A DNA stretch of 56,135 bases from Gemmatimonadota bacterium. Lineage in GTDB: Bacteria; Latescibacterota; UBA2968; UBA8231. The translations under genes were made by a program, and so were the position numbers. Positions within the stretch are counted from its first letter, which is position 1; the number at the start of each line of letters is the position of its first letter. Positions 16,271 through 24,907 of this stretch are shown one piece after another. The notes under the pieces are model-generated. The model searched no databases, was not told the DNA's origin, and was given only the letters and a program-made list of their open reading frames with translations. The stretch lies in assembly GCA_009840005.1 (NCBI GenBank), contig VXOR01000024.1:1-56135 (forward strand), given 5' to 3'.

Positions 16271-18391
16271 TCAATAAAGCCGCCACACCTGCGTCTGCAA
16301 TGGCATGAGGCTGATCTCCAAGACCTCGTCGCTATCGGGTATAGCCTCAATTGCAAGGGCCTCGTACGTGTCGAAGCACTTTTGGCGCGATGTGGGCGGC
16401 TGCGGCAGGTAATCGAAGCGGTAGGAAGCCCACCGCACGGTGTGCGGATCAAAGTTGTGCGCCACTAAGAGTGCGCCTCGCTCGGTGTATCGCACGTACG
16501 CCAGAATGCGGTCGTCCGGGTCGCCGCCCGCGAATTCGTTGCGGTGGAAGTAAATTTCTCCGTCGCAAAATTCCGGCCATTCCTTTTGCAGTGCGAAGAG
16601 ACGCTCGTAGGCTCTCGCTAGACTGGCGTGCGGCTCGTGCGCGGCCCAGTCGAAGTGCAAGAGGGTTTCGTTTTCAAAGTCAGTGCGCGTTTCCTCGCCC
16701 CACTCGCTACCTAGCTCCAAACCCCGCGTCAGATTGCACTTAGAGGCCGAACCGGCTGAGCAGTTGATCAGAGCGGCCTGCAAATTCTTGAGCAATGCCA
16801 TCAGTTGCGCCCGGTCTCCCGGGTCTGGCTGGATGGGACAGGTCAGATTCCGCCAATAGTCCCGCGCCTGCTCGTCGCAGCGCAAGAGTTCCCGGAACCG
16901 CTCGTGCCACACTTGGGTGGCGCGCGGGCTGTCGTGGTTTTCAAAGTAGGCCATGGCCACGGTACCGGGCGCGAAGGTGCGATGCATCTCCTCTAGGAAA
17001 TCGATGAGGGGTTGGGCGTACTCGACGTCGCGGTGAAAGTCAACTAAGAGCGCGTAGATCATATCTGCCGGGACATCCACTGCTTCGGTCAGTGGGCACA
17101 GCGTCTCGCCCAACACCAATGCCTCGGGCGCGGCAGCTTGAATGCGGTTCTTGAGCTTTTTGAGGAAGGGTCGATCGATGGTCTGGCTAGCGTCGATCCG
17201 CACGCCGTCGAACCCGCATTGCTCGATCCAATACGGGGCGACCTCCAGCAGGTACTTTTGCAACGGCTGATTGTAAACCAAGTCGAAGAGCGCCACGTCC
17301 GAATAGACCAGCCAAGCGATCTGGTGGATTTGCGGCACTCCGCGCTCGTCGCGCAGATACCACTCGGGATGCTCGGCGATCAGCGGGCAATCGCGGCTGC
17401 TCTGCATCAGGACCAAGTCGAAGATGACCTTCTTGCCGAAGGTGTGTGCCTTCCTAGTCAGTGCCCGCAACTCAGCGCGACCGACGAGTTGGACGAAGGC
17501 GTCGCGTCCGAGTGCTTTTTCCGCCTGGACCGCCGACAGTCCGGCGAGACCTTCCATCTCGTTTGGGAGCACGAAACCTTCCGCTACCAGTGCCTCCCAG
17601 TCCACTTCCTCGGCTGGCGAAACGAGCTCAGGGTCAACTTGGAAAAAGTCTTGGACCGCATAGACGCTGCCGAGGGTACCCTTGCGCACGTCCGCGCCGG
17701 TGTGCAGGTCCGCAAAACCCGGGCGGAAGAAGGGCAATAAGTAGATCACGTCGGCAGGTATGTCTTCTAAGCGCCGCGTCAGTTCGACGAGTCGGCCGGA
17801 GCGGAAGCAGCCTCCCTCGACCTCGGCACCGACCTTGCGAGCGCACACCTCGGCGATCGTCGGTCCCTTGCGCACCCACTCCGGGCTAACGACGACGACC
17901 CCGTCGCGGTTTTCAGCCAGATCGTTGAGGCTGATCCACTCCTTGCGCCCGGCCTCGGCGTAGCTGTCGGCAGAAAACTCCACCGCGTAGTTGAAGGTGC
18001 CCGTGCGCCCCAGCGCGAAAGCTGCTGACTCAAAGACGAGGTTGTTGTCGGCGAGGACGGGAGTGCCCTGTTCATCGACAAGCAGCCGCATTTCCACGTA
18101 ATCATTGGTCCCGCTAGCATCGGTCCACAGCCGCGCATCCACATCTCCCGGCTGGACTTCGCGCGGGTCAACGGCGGCGACGAAAAGCTCGCAGCGCACC
18201 TGGGCCATGGCAGTCGTCTTGCTAGGTTCGATATAAGCCCTAGCGAGAGGCGGCTCGCAAACCCGACCGTCGATTTCAATAGTCAGGTTGCCGCCCCAGA
18301 CCTGCCAGTTGTCGAACTGGTGGCGCTGGTAGCGGCAGTGCAATTGTTCGTAGAACGCGGCGCGTGAACTGAAGACGGCCGTAACGGTCAA
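16271..18391 (-). CDS. GlgE-like GH13 family glycosyl hydrolase/maltosyltransferase
   Basis: The 706-residue protein has a beta-rich N-terminal domain (1-150) like that of GlgE and a GH13 catalytic barrel. Region II GVRIDAS gives nucleophile Asp400, region III VLGETL gives acid/base Glu429, and region IV YFENHDSPR carries His486-Asp487. Region I (VIFDLVLMQSSRDCPLIAEH) lacks the usual Asn-His and instead resembles the GlgE form with CSPDHPW. The start is TTG at 18391 with GGAG eight bases before. GlgE uses maltose 1-phosphate to extend alpha-glucan, but no treS, mak or glgB neighbour is seen, so substrate is open. Confidence 0.8.
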   Translation of the reverse strand: MTVTAVFSSRAAFYEQLHCRYQRHQFDNWQVWGGNLTIEIDGRVCEPPLARAYIEPSKTTAMAQVRCELFVAAVDPREVQPGDVDARLWTDASGTNDYVEMRLLVDEQGTPVLADNNLVFESAAFALGRTGTFNYAVEFSADSYAEAGRKEWISLNDLAENRDGVVVVSPEWVRKGPTIAEVCARKVGAEVEGGCFRSGRLVELTRRLEDIPADVIYLLPFFRPGFADLHTGADVRKGTLGSVYAVQDFFQVDPELVSPAEEVDWEALVAEGFVLPNEMEGLAGLSAVQAEKALGRDAFVQLVGRAELRALTRKAHTFGKKVIFDLVLMQSSRDCPLIAEHPEWYLRDERGVPQIHQIAWLVYSDVALFDLVYNQPLQKYLLEVAPYWIEQCGFDGVRIDASQTIDRPFLKKLKNRIQAAAPEALVLGETLCPLTEAVDVPADMIYALLVDFHRDVEYAQPLIDFLEEMHRTFAPGTVAMAYFENHDSPRATQVWHERFRELLRCDEQARDYWRNLTCPIQPDPGDRAQLMALLKNLQAALINCSAGSASKCNLTRGLELGSEWGEETRTDFENETLLHFDWAAHEPHASLARAYERLFALQKEWPEFCDGEIYFHRNEFAGGDPDDRILAYVRYTERGALLVAHNFDPHTVRWASYRFDYLPQPPTSRQKCFDTYEALAIEAIPDSDEVLEISLMPLQTQVWRLY

Positions 18392-18407
18392 AGAATTTTC
18401 TCCAAAT

Positions 18408-19394
18408 TCATCTGTGGTTCTGCCGATAGTGTCGCTTGAGTAGGTCCTCGCCGAAATCGTTGTTCAGGTCGCGCCAGACCGCGTGGATGTGGTTGGCGTC
18501 GTTTTGGGTATTGTCGTACTCGGCTAGGAAACCCGGCCCCTGTACTCGGTAGTAGTGCGGCCCCCCGCGTTCCTCCGCGCCGGCCCAAGCAAAGTGCGCC
18601 GCCCGAAAATATGCCGCTCCGAGTCGCGCCCATTCGGCTTCGGCCACCGCTTCGGGCAAGCGCCGCACGTACACTTCGATTAAGGCGTCCAAGATCTGGC
18701 GCTGCGCTGCGCTCATATCCGCGCTACCCAACCCCTCCGGCTCGACCTCGCCGCGCACGTGGGGCACGTTGGTCGTGAGGATGTCCCTTGGGGCTTCGGC
18801 ACTGACGATGGCCACTGCTTTCTGTTCGCCGTCCAACTCGTGCAAAAGCTGCCGCCCTAGATCCTCCTCCTCCCGCAAAGCCCGCAGTCCAGTTTGCTCG
18901 CCGTGGCGCACCTCAGCGGGGTTTGAGCCGAAAAACAGCGGCGTCGATCCCAGCATCCGACCTTGTACTACCGTGTGGTTGAGCGAGACGTGATGGCCCT
19001 CAAAGCGCCAGCCCCAGGGGGCGTCTCCACCCGGCTCGCCGAAAATGCTCACGTAGTACAGCTCGGGATCGCGCTGGAAGCGCCGCCCCGCTCCTTCTAG
19101 TTCGGCCAGTATCGGCTCTAGCGAAATGATCGTCGAGACTTTTTCGTACCCCGACGCACTGACTCCGGTCGCCACGAGCGCGTGCGCTAGCTCGCGCTGC
19201 CGCTGGTCCATTTCCTTGAGCGGCAATCCGGCGCGCTCCCTCGGAATGTAGTGCCAGTTTTCGCGCTCCGCGCCGTCGGCAAAGTCGATCACCGCTTTCC
19301 GTCGCCCGGCCGCATCTAAGGACGCGAGGAAGTTGCTGGCGGCCTCGGCCATGCGCTGTACTGTATTGGCTTGATTCGTGCTTTTTGCTGCCAT
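18408..19394 (-). CDS. DUF3500 family protein
   Basis: The 328-residue protein matches the DUF3500 family. It has an N-terminal helix, REAAxxFLASL-like opening, RENWHYIPRERAGLPLKEM, and the characteristic EPGGDAPWGWRFEGHHVSLNHTV centre, with GPGFLAEYDNTQNDANHIHAVWRD near the end. The His-rich WRFEGHH and NDANHIH segments suggest a metal site, but no activity is known for the family. Homologues are often found in marine and planctomycete-like genomes and may be secreted, though no signal peptide is visible here. It is first in an operon 16 bases before the GlgE-like gene. Confidence 0.85.
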   Translation of the reverse strand: MAAKSTNQANTVQRMAEAASNFLASLDAAGRRKAVIDFADGAERENWHYIPRERAGLPLKEMDQRQRELAHALVATGVSASGYEKVSTIISLEPILAELEGAGRRFQRDPELYYVSIFGEPGGDAPWGWRFEGHHVSLNHTVVQGRMLGSTPLFFGSNPAEVRHGEQTGLRALREEEDLGRQLLHELDGEQKAVAIVSAEAPRDILTTNVPHVRGEVEPEGLGSADMSAAQRQILDALIEVYVRRLPEAVAEAEWARLGAAYFRAAHFAWAGAEERGGPHYYRVQGPGFLAEYDNTQNDANHIHAVWRDLNNDFGEDLLKRHYRQNHR

Positions 19395-19435
19395 TGCATA
19401 CGCCCCCTCTGGTGAGAAAGGAATAGTTGACCCCT

Positions 19436-19768
19436 TTAGGTGCTACCAGCCATGGCCTTCAGCGATTTCACTTTCACCGGCCCTCGGTCAGGTAGGCGAA
19501 TAACGATATCCATCTCGCCGCCCATGGCTTCTACATAGCCGCGCAGGGTGGAAAGATACATATCAGTCTGCTTTTCGAGTTTGGAGACAGCGGGCTGGCT
19601 GATCTTTAGCACCTCGGCCATCTTGGCTTGAGACAGTTTTGACAGCCGTCGCAGCTCCTTGAGTGACTCCACCTCGTTGAGCAATTCCTCGTATCGACGG
19701 TCAATCTCCGCACGCCGATCTGGCGGTAGGGAGTCGAGAACTTCTTTGAGCGTGACGACCATGGTCAT
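19436..19768 (-). CDS. HigA-type XRE antitoxin
   Basis: The 110-residue protein has a helix-turn-helix in LRRLSKLSQAKMAEVLKISQPAVSKLEKQTD (about residues 40-70) and a C-terminal beta strand pair MGGEMDIVIRLPDRG. The N-terminal 35 residues are helical and charged. It follows the toxin gene with a four-base ATGA overlap, the toxin-first order of HigBA. It should repress the operon by binding the palindrome at 20125-20140. Confidence 0.9.
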   Translation of the reverse strand: MTMVVTLKEVLDSLPPDRRAEIDRRYEELLNEVESLKELRRLSKLSQAKMAEVLKISQPAVSKLEKQTDMYLSTLRGYVEAMGGEMDIVIRLPDRGPVKVKSLKAMAGST

Positions 19769-20118
19769 TCTCCCGTCCGTTGCAAATGCGCTTTGTAACG
19801 CCTGTCGGCCTTCTCGATAAGACGCTTGTAGAATCGCGCTGGGCTGGTACCGCTCTTATCTCCGGCGACCAACAGGATGGCGTTCCGCTTCGGGTCGAAG
19901 GCGAAGGCGACCCGCCAAACCCCGCTCTCGGCCTTGAACCGCAATTCCTTCATATTGGCGTAATCCGAGCCTTTCAGTGTGTCCACATGCGGCCGACCAA
20001 GCTGCGGACCAAATTCTTCCAACAGCCGCGCATTCAGCAACAATTCGTCCTGAACCAACTCCGAAAAAGTATCGAACTCAACCTTGAATTCCCCTGCAAA
20101 GCCAACAGCCCAAGTCAC
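19765..20118 (-). CDS. HigB-type (Gp49/RelE) toxin
   Basis: The 117-residue protein resembles the phage-derived Gp49/HigB branch of RelE toxins. Visible elements are GPQLGRPHVDTLKGS, the MKELRFKAESGVWRVAFAFD strand pair with the basic Arg residues of the family, and ILLVAGDKSG...FYKRLIEKAD near the end. These toxins cut mRNA on the ribosome. The start codon is GTG at 20118, only seven bases after the operator palindrome, so bound HigA would also cover the ribosome-binding region. Confidence 0.9.
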   Translation of the reverse strand: MTWAVGFAGEFKVEFDTFSELVQDELLLNARLLEEFGPQLGRPHVDTLKGSDYANMKELRFKAESGVWRVAFAFDPKRNAILLVAGDKSGTSPARFYKRLIEKADRRYKAHLQRTGE

Positions 20119-20124
20119 TACAAT

Positions 20125-20140
20125 ATAACCTTAAGGTTAT
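20125..20140. promoter_or_regulatory. HigA operator palindrome
   Basis: ATAACCTTAAGGTTAT is a perfect 16-bp palindrome immediately before the toxin gene. Its AAGG also serves as the only ribosome-binding candidate for the GTG start. XRE-type HigA dimers bind palindromes of this length and autoregulate, so the assignment is strong by position, though not proved. Confidence 0.75.
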
Positions 20141-20233
20141 TATTTTCAATCCCTAGCCTAAGCCAGAAAACAGATCGTTCTCCATGAAGTACTGATCACT
20201 TCGGTCGCCGTGCCGCCAAAATCGTCGTACAGG

Positions 20234-21019
20234 TTACACGTCAATGGTAGTGTATGCCTGCCTCACGGCGATACGCACAAACTCCAGTTTTTCCGGCCCG
20301 GGATTGGAGAGGCTGTGTCTCTGCTCAATGCCCTGCCAAGTGACCGATCCCGGCCCCACCTCAAAAATCTCGTCCTCAATCTTCATCAATCCCCGTCCCT
20401 TTAGTACCACAAAGCTCTCTTCCAGCGCCTCGTGGTGGTGATACCCTAACGACCCCTTCTCACTGAGGATCGCGTGGTCGAGAAAGGTCCAATCACTGTA
20501 GAAGTTCCTAGGTGGGATCACGTGCCGGGTGGCGATCTGCCCACAACCGCCGTGGATTGCGTCGCGCCACTTTAGCTCTTGTGTGTCGAAGGTCCCCTTG
20601 AGAAGGGGTATGCCTTGCATCGCGTCCGATTTGACGCCCAGAAACTGCTCCCAAAACTGGTTGACGTGGCGTTGCTGCGTCTCTGCATCCACGTCCATCG
20701 CGACGCGTACGCGCAGCACTTGCACAGGTATGTCGGTCAAGTTTTTCAGCTCGTGAGCACTCCCAGTAGATTCGACGATAAACCCAGGCCCTTCTCCGCT
20801 TTCTACTCGCTGCTGCCGCACGGTCAATTCCAACGGCCCGCCCGTAAATACATAGCCCTGTTCACAAGCCATCCCTGTACCTGGCACCGAGCGCTCTTCT
20901 CCCGGTGCCAATGCCCAATAGTCGAATGCCTCCCACGGCGTCTGTCTCCGCAATCCCTCAAAGACCGGCCCCCCCCTTGGGTCCAACTCATCGAGACGGA
21001 CGTGTCGGATACGTTTCAT
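20234..21019 (-). CDS. Two-domain cupin protein
   Basis: The 261-residue protein is a bicupin. The second barrel is clear: SLGYHHHEALEESFVVLKGRG gives three His and a Glu for metal, and PGSVTWQGIEQRHSLSNPGPE gives the second motif His. The first barrel (residues 35-110) is weaker, with GYVFTGGPLELTV and GSAHELKN. Such proteins include ectoine synthase-like, (S)-ureidoglycine aminohydrolase-like and sugar-isomerase-like enzymes; none can be chosen from sequence alone. GAGGAG precedes the ATG. It is divergent from an oxidoreductase operon, with 128 bases between them for shared control. Confidence 0.78.
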   Translation of the reverse strand: MKRIRHVRLDELDPRGGPVFEGLRRQTPWEAFDYWALAPGEERSVPGTGMACEQGYVFTGGPLELTVRQQRVESGEGPGFIVESTGSAHELKNLTDIPVQVLRVRVAMDVDAETQQRHVNQFWEQFLGVKSDAMQGIPLLKGTFDTQELKWRDAIHGGCGQIATRHVIPPRNFYSDWTFLDHAILSEKGSLGYHHHEALEESFVVLKGRGLMKIEDEIFEVGPGSVTWQGIEQRHSLSNPGPEKLEFVRIAVRQAYTTIDV

Positions 21020-21147
21020 ACTTTCTCCTCGCTATCATCCTCTGCCATCCCGCTAAACTACGCATCCCAATCTCCCTTTACAAACCCTTGACACCCTTCC
21101 GCTCAACCCCCAACATAAACGCCCACCTCTACTCGGAGCCACCCAAA

Positions 21148-22272
21148 TTGCCTACGGAAAAAGAACCCATCCGCGTCGCCGTGCTCGGCCAAGGCCGCTC
21201 CGGCCTCGACATCCACTGCCGCTACTTCAAAACCGCCCCGCACAAATACCAAATAGTCGCCATCGCCGACCTCCTCGACGACCGCCGCCAGCGCGCCCAA
21301 AGCGAAATGGGCTGCGACGCGTACGCCGACTATTGCGACCTCCTCGCACGCGGCGACATCGAGTTAGTCGTCAACGCCCTGCCCAGCCATCTCCATCCTC
21401 AAGCCACCATCGATTCCCTCAACACCGGCCACCACACCATCTGCGAAAAACCCCTCGCCTGGAGCGCGGCCGAACTCGACACCATGATCGCCGCCGCCAG
21501 CGAGGCCGATCGCCTGCTCCTGCCTTTCCAGCAATCGCGCAACGCGCCCCAATTTCAAAAGCTGCTCCAAATCATAGATTCGGGCGTCCTCGGCCGTATC
21601 GTCCAAGTCTCGATTTCCTTCAGCGGTTTCGCTCGCCGCTGGGACTGGCAGACCCTGCAGGAATACCGGGGCGGCAACCTACTCAACACCGGCCCGCACC
21701 CCATGGACCAAGCCATGCGCCTGCTCGACTTCAAAATGCCGGAGCAAATCCTCTGCGCCATGGATCGCGCCAACACCTTCGGCGACGCCGAGGACTACGT
21801 CAAAGTTCTACTGCGCACTAAAGACAAACCCGTCATCGACGTCGAAATCTCCTCCTGCACCGCCTTCCCGCAGCCCATGTACACCGTCCACGGCGAGCGC
21901 GGCGGCCTCTCCGGTGGCCCTGCGGGACTAACTTGGCGCTACTACGATCCGCAAAAGGCACCCGAGCAAATGCTCATCCGCAGCCCACTGCCCGGCCCGA
22001 GCTATTGCCGCGAAGAGCTAAAAATGATTGAGCGGTCCTGGGCCCCAAACGAGGACGAGCAAAACTCCTTCACCTATATGTCCAACGCTTATTACGACAG
22101 CGTATTCGCCGTGCTACGGGAAGCAGCCCAACCCGAGATCACGCCGCAACAGGTGCGCGTGCAGATCGCCGTCATCGAAGAGTGCCACCGCCAAAACCAC
22201 CTCTCCCAACTGCCGCCCCAAGGCTTCGACCTGAGCTCAGCCGAAGGTTGGCCAAAGGAATGCACCACATGA
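21148..22272 (+). CDS. Gfo/Idh/MocA family NAD(P)-dependent oxidoreductase
   Basis: The 374-residue protein has an N-terminal Rossmann fold (IRVAVLGQGRSGLDIH at residues 8-23), the family Lys in ICEKPLAWS, and the middle motif GGNLLNTGPHPMDQAMRLLD. Substrates in this family are sugars, inositols or amino-sugar derivatives. No ATG is near the Rossmann start, so TTG at 21148 with GGAG ten bases upstream is chosen; the longer open frame from 20905 runs antisense through the cupin gene and is rejected. The stop overlaps the next gene by four bases. The last residues (FDLSSAEGW) are encoded by a 17-bp sequence that recurs inverted in the next gene. Confidence 0.86.
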   Translation: MPTEKEPIRVAVLGQGRSGLDIHCRYFKTAPHKYQIVAIADLLDDRRQRAQSEMGCDAYADYCDLLARGDIELVVNALPSHLHPQATIDSLNTGHHTICEKPLAWSAAELDTMIAAASEADRLLLPFQQSRNAPQFQKLLQIIDSGVLGRIVQVSISFSGFARRWDWQTLQEYRGGNLLNTGPHPMDQAMRLLDFKMPEQILCAMDRANTFGDAEDYVKVLLRTKDKPVIDVEISSCTAFPQPMYTVHGERGGLSGGPAGLTWRYYDPQKAPEQMLIRSPLPGPSYCREELKMIERSWAPNEDEQNSFTYMSNAYYDSVFAVLREAAQPEITPQQVRVQIAVIEECHRQNHLSQLPPQGFDLSSAEGWPKECTT

Positions 22273-23342
22273 ACGCCGCCAAAGCGAACGCCCTCACCGC
22301 CGCCATTGCCGAGCTACCCCGCGTCCAGCTAGCCTCAATCCGCCCCACCCCGCTGGAGCCACTGCCGCGCCTGACCGCCCACCTTCGGCTGAGCTCAGGC
22401 GTTCGGCGAGCTCAGCCGGGCTGTCGAAGCCTCGACAGCCCGGCGCTCTACATCAAGCGCGACGACCTAACCGGTTTGGCCTTTGGCGGCAACAAGACGC
22501 GGATGTTTGAGTTTGCCTTGGCCGACGCCTTGGCCAAGGGGGCCGATACCATCGTCTCGGGCGCGGCGGTGCAGTCCAACTACTGCCGCCAACTCGCCGC
22601 GGCCTGCGCCAAGCTAGACTTGGAACTGCACCTGCTCCTCCGGCCAGTGCGCGCAATCGACCACACTGAATCGCAGGGCAACAACCTGCTACAGCACCTA
22701 CTCGGAGCGCAGATAACCGTCTTAGCGGAAGGCGATCGGTGCGGCCAACAAGACGTTCTGCAAGCCAAGGTCAAGGAGCTTTCCACACAGGGCAAAAACG
22801 CGTACTGGCCGCGCCGCGACGATACAATCGACCTCGACGCCATCGCCTATGCCGAAGTGGGCGTGGAAATTGCCCGCCAATGCCAAGAGCAAGGCATCAA
22901 CCCATCCTACCTCTACCTCTCCGCCCTCGACACTACCCAAGCCGGCTTAGCTTTGGGCCTAGCCTATATCGAGTCGCCGATCCAAGTGCGCGGCTTTTGC
23001 CCTATCGCCAATGTCGAGAACCGCCACGAGGACATGGCCACCATCGCCAACCAAGCCGCCTGTCGCCTCGGCCTCGACGTTGCCATGAGCGCCGCCGACT
23101 TTGACAACGACGATTCCTTCGTCGGCGAGGGGTACGGCATCCCCACCCCCGCTGGCTTGGACGCCCTGCGCACGTTGGCGCGCAAGGAGGGGATTCTCCT
23201 CGATCCGGTGTACACCAGCAAGGCCCTCGCCGGCCTTTTTGCCCACGCACGCGACGGCAGGCTCGATGGCGAGGCGATCTTCCTGCACACCGGCGGCAAC
23301 CCGGCCCTGTTCGCCTATGCTCAAGAAGTACTCGCCGACTAA
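22269..23342 (+). CDS. D-cysteine desulfhydrase/ACC deaminase-like PLP enzyme
   Basis: The 357-residue protein is a fold type II PLP enzyme of the DcyD/ACC deaminase group. The PLP lysine is Lys76 in LAFGGNKTRMF; other family segments are VSGAAVQSNYCRQLAAA, GEGYGIPTPAGLDALR and LDPVYTSKALAGL, with IFLHTGGNPALFAY near the end. The ATG at 22269 has AAGGA nine bases upstream and overlaps the preceding stop. Compared with E. coli DcyD, about 17 extra residues (LSSGVRRAQPGCRSLDS) sit just before YIKRDD and are encoded by palindromic repeat DNA. A TSUP exporter follows directly, which fits sulfur release from a thiol amino acid. Confidence 0.87.
   Translation: MNAAKANALTAAIAELPRVQLASIRPTPLEPLPRLTAHLRLSSGVRRAQPGCRSLDSPALYIKRDDLTGLAFGGNKTRMFEFALADALAKGADTIVSGAAVQSNYCRQLAAACAKLDLELHLLLRPVRAIDHTESQGNNLLQHLLGAQITVLAEGDRCGQQDVLQAKVKELSTQGKNAYWPRRDDTIDLDAIAYAEVGVEIARQCQEQGINPSYLYLSALDTTQAGLALGLAYIESPIQVRGFCPIANVENRHEDMATIANQAACRLGLDVAMSAADFDNDDSFVGEGYGIPTPAGLDALRTLARKEGILLDPVYTSKALAGLFAHARDGRLDGEAIFLHTGGNPALFAYAQEVLAD
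22382..22443. repeat. Double-hairpin palindromic repeat inside a coding sequence
   Basis: Two adjacent inverted repeats are present. GGCTGAGCTC (22387-22396) pairs with GAGCTCAGCC (22408-22417), and CCGGGCTGTCGA (22416-22427) pairs with TCGACAGCCCGG (22432-22443). They resemble the intragenic or intergenic REP-type repeats built on GTCGAAG and CTGAGC words seen in many GC-rich genomes. The insertion keeps the reading frame of the PLP enzyme. Confidence 0.75.
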
Positions 23343-24056
23343 ATGGATCCCTTTTTCCTGATCGGCGTCTCCTTCCTGACCTCGACCTTTACCGCCATCA
23401 TCGGCGTGGGCGGCGGCATTGCGCTGATCTCGGTCATGCCGGGCTTACTGCCCGCTGCGGCCATCATCCCCGTTCACGGGGCCGTACAGCTAGCCTCCAA
23501 CGCCAGCCGCGTATTCTTTGGCCTGCGCCACATTGAATGGCGCATCTTTTGGCCCTTCGCGGGCGGCTCAGTCCTCGGCGCTGTCGTGGGGGCGCAGGTA
23601 GTAGGCGACTTTAGCTTCGACGATCTACCCCTTTACTTGGGCGTCTTTATCCTTCTCGTCATCTGGGTTCCCGTGCCCAGCCGCGCTTTTCGCCTTCCCG
23701 GCCACTTTGCCATTTTCGGTGCCCTTCAGACTTTCCTCGCCCTCTTCGTCGGCGTCGCCGGGCCCCTGACCGGTGCCTTTTTGGCCAGCGCGGGTTTGCC
23801 CAAGGACCGCTTGGTAATTACCCACGGCACGGTAATGACCGTTACTCACCTGTGCAAAATCTTGGTCTTTGGCTTTGTCGGCTTTGCCTTCGCGCCCTAC
23901 TTGACGCTCATCGCCGGGATGATTGGCGCGGCCGCGCTTGGCTCGTGGTGTGGGACGCGCTTGCGCAACCGGGTTTCCGAAAGCCTGTTCCGCAAGGTCT
24001 TCAGGATAGCGATCACGCTTCTGTCGCTGCGCATGATCGCAAGTTCGCTCTATTAA
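23343..24056 (+). CDS. TSUP family (TauE/SafE-like) anion exporter
   Basis: The 237-residue protein is almost entirely hydrophobic, with seven or eight predicted membrane helices. It has the two half-repeats of TSUP transporters, seen as FTAIIGVGGGIALISVMPGL near residue 20 and VAGPLTGAFLASAGL near 145. Family members export sulfite, sulfoacetate or other organic anions. Its ATG directly follows the stop of the desulfhydrase-like gene, so the pair may degrade a sulfur amino acid and expel the oxidised sulfur. That link is inference from position. Confidence 0.85.
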   Translation: MDPFFLIGVSFLTSTFTAIIGVGGGIALISVMPGLLPAAAIIPVHGAVQLASNASRVFFGLRHIEWRIFWPFAGGSVLGAVVGAQVVGDFSFDDLPLYLGVFILLVIWVPVPSRAFRLPGHFAIFGALQTFLALFVGVAGPLTGAFLASAGLPKDRLVITHGTVMTVTHLCKILVFGFVGFAFAPYLTLIAGMIGAAALGSWCGTRLRNRVSESLFRKVFRIAITLLSLRMIASSLY

Positions 24057-24149
24057 GCGCAATTTTTTCACGGATACTCGCTAGCAGCGGTCGTTTGCCG
24101 AAGCGAACTGTGCGGGTTTATTTTAATAGCTCTTGTAGGAGACTTCCTT

Positions 24150-24890
24150 ATGAACGAACGCGAACAAGCTATCCAAGAAATCGAAATCTACGGCTTCACC
24201 CTGCTCGAAAGCGTCCTCAATTCCGACACCGCTGCTGCCATGCGCCAAGCCCTGATCCGCTGCGAACAAGAGCACGGCACCGAACACACCCATCGCGGCG
24301 CGGCCCGCCATGTGGCCAATCTCCCAGTCATGGATCGCATCTTCCACCAGTGTATTGACCACCCCCGCGTCTTGCCCATCCTCGAACACTTCCTTGAACC
24401 CTCGCTGATTTTGGGCAGCCTCAACTCGCGCATCGTCCGCCCCGGCGACGGCTTCCAAAACTTGCACAGCGACATCCCCGCCTATATGCTCAACATGGAC
24501 ACGCCGGTGATGATGAATACGGTGTGGATGCTCGACGACTTTACCCCTGAGATCGGCGGTACCCGCGTGGTGCCCGGCTCGCACAAGAGCGGCCTCGCCG
24601 CGCCCCCGGAGGGATTCGCGGTACAGCACGAGGTGCAACCTACCGCCGCGGCCGGCTCGGTGATCGTCTTCAACGGCCAGTGCTGGCACGGCGGCGGTGC
24701 CAACACCGGCGACCGCAATCGCCACGCCTTATTCGGCCACTATAGAAAGCACATGCTGGTCTTCCAGCTCGACCCACACGACGGCTTTCCGCCCGAGTGG
24801 TGGGACGGCTTGAGCCCGCGTCAGCGCCAGCTAATGAGGATGCAAAACGGCCCGGGTGCTCTGCATGCCGCCGATGTGCATTTTCGCTAG
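24150..24890 (+). CDS. Phytanoyl-CoA dioxygenase (PhyH) family enzyme
   Basis: The 246-residue protein is a Fe(II)/2-oxoglutarate oxygenase. The metal triad is His106 and Asp108 in QNLHSDIPAY and His180 in QCWHGGGAN; Arg191 in GDRNRHALFG should bind 2-oxoglutarate. GGTRVVPGSHKSG between them is typical of the family. GGAG precedes the ATG. Bacterial PhyH enzymes hydroxylate diverse small molecules, and the substrate here is unknown. It lies 17 bases before a secreted protein gene and may be cotranscribed with it. Three other PhyH genes occur in this window. Confidence 0.88.
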   Translation: MNEREQAIQEIEIYGFTLLESVLNSDTAAAMRQALIRCEQEHGTEHTHRGAARHVANLPVMDRIFHQCIDHPRVLPILEHFLEPSLILGSLNSRIVRPGDGFQNLHSDIPAYMLNMDTPVMMNTVWMLDDFTPEIGGTRVVPGSHKSGLAAPPEGFAVQHEVQPTAAAGSVIVFNGQCWHGGGANTGDRNRHALFGHYRKHMLVFQLDPHDGFPPEWWDGLSPRQRQLMRMQNGPGALHAADVHFR

Positions 24891-24907
24891 GAGCTAGGAG
24901 ACAGGAC

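Noticed and set aside
17138..17740. 200-codon plus-strand open frame
   Set aside because: It is antisense to the GlgE-like catalytic barrel and shows no recognisable domain.
20905..21147. N-terminal 81-codon extension of the Gfo/Idh/MocA oxidoreductase
   Set aside because: It lies antisense over the cupin gene, is Pro-rich and unlike the family, and the Rossmann fold starts cleanly after TTG 21148 with a ribosome site.
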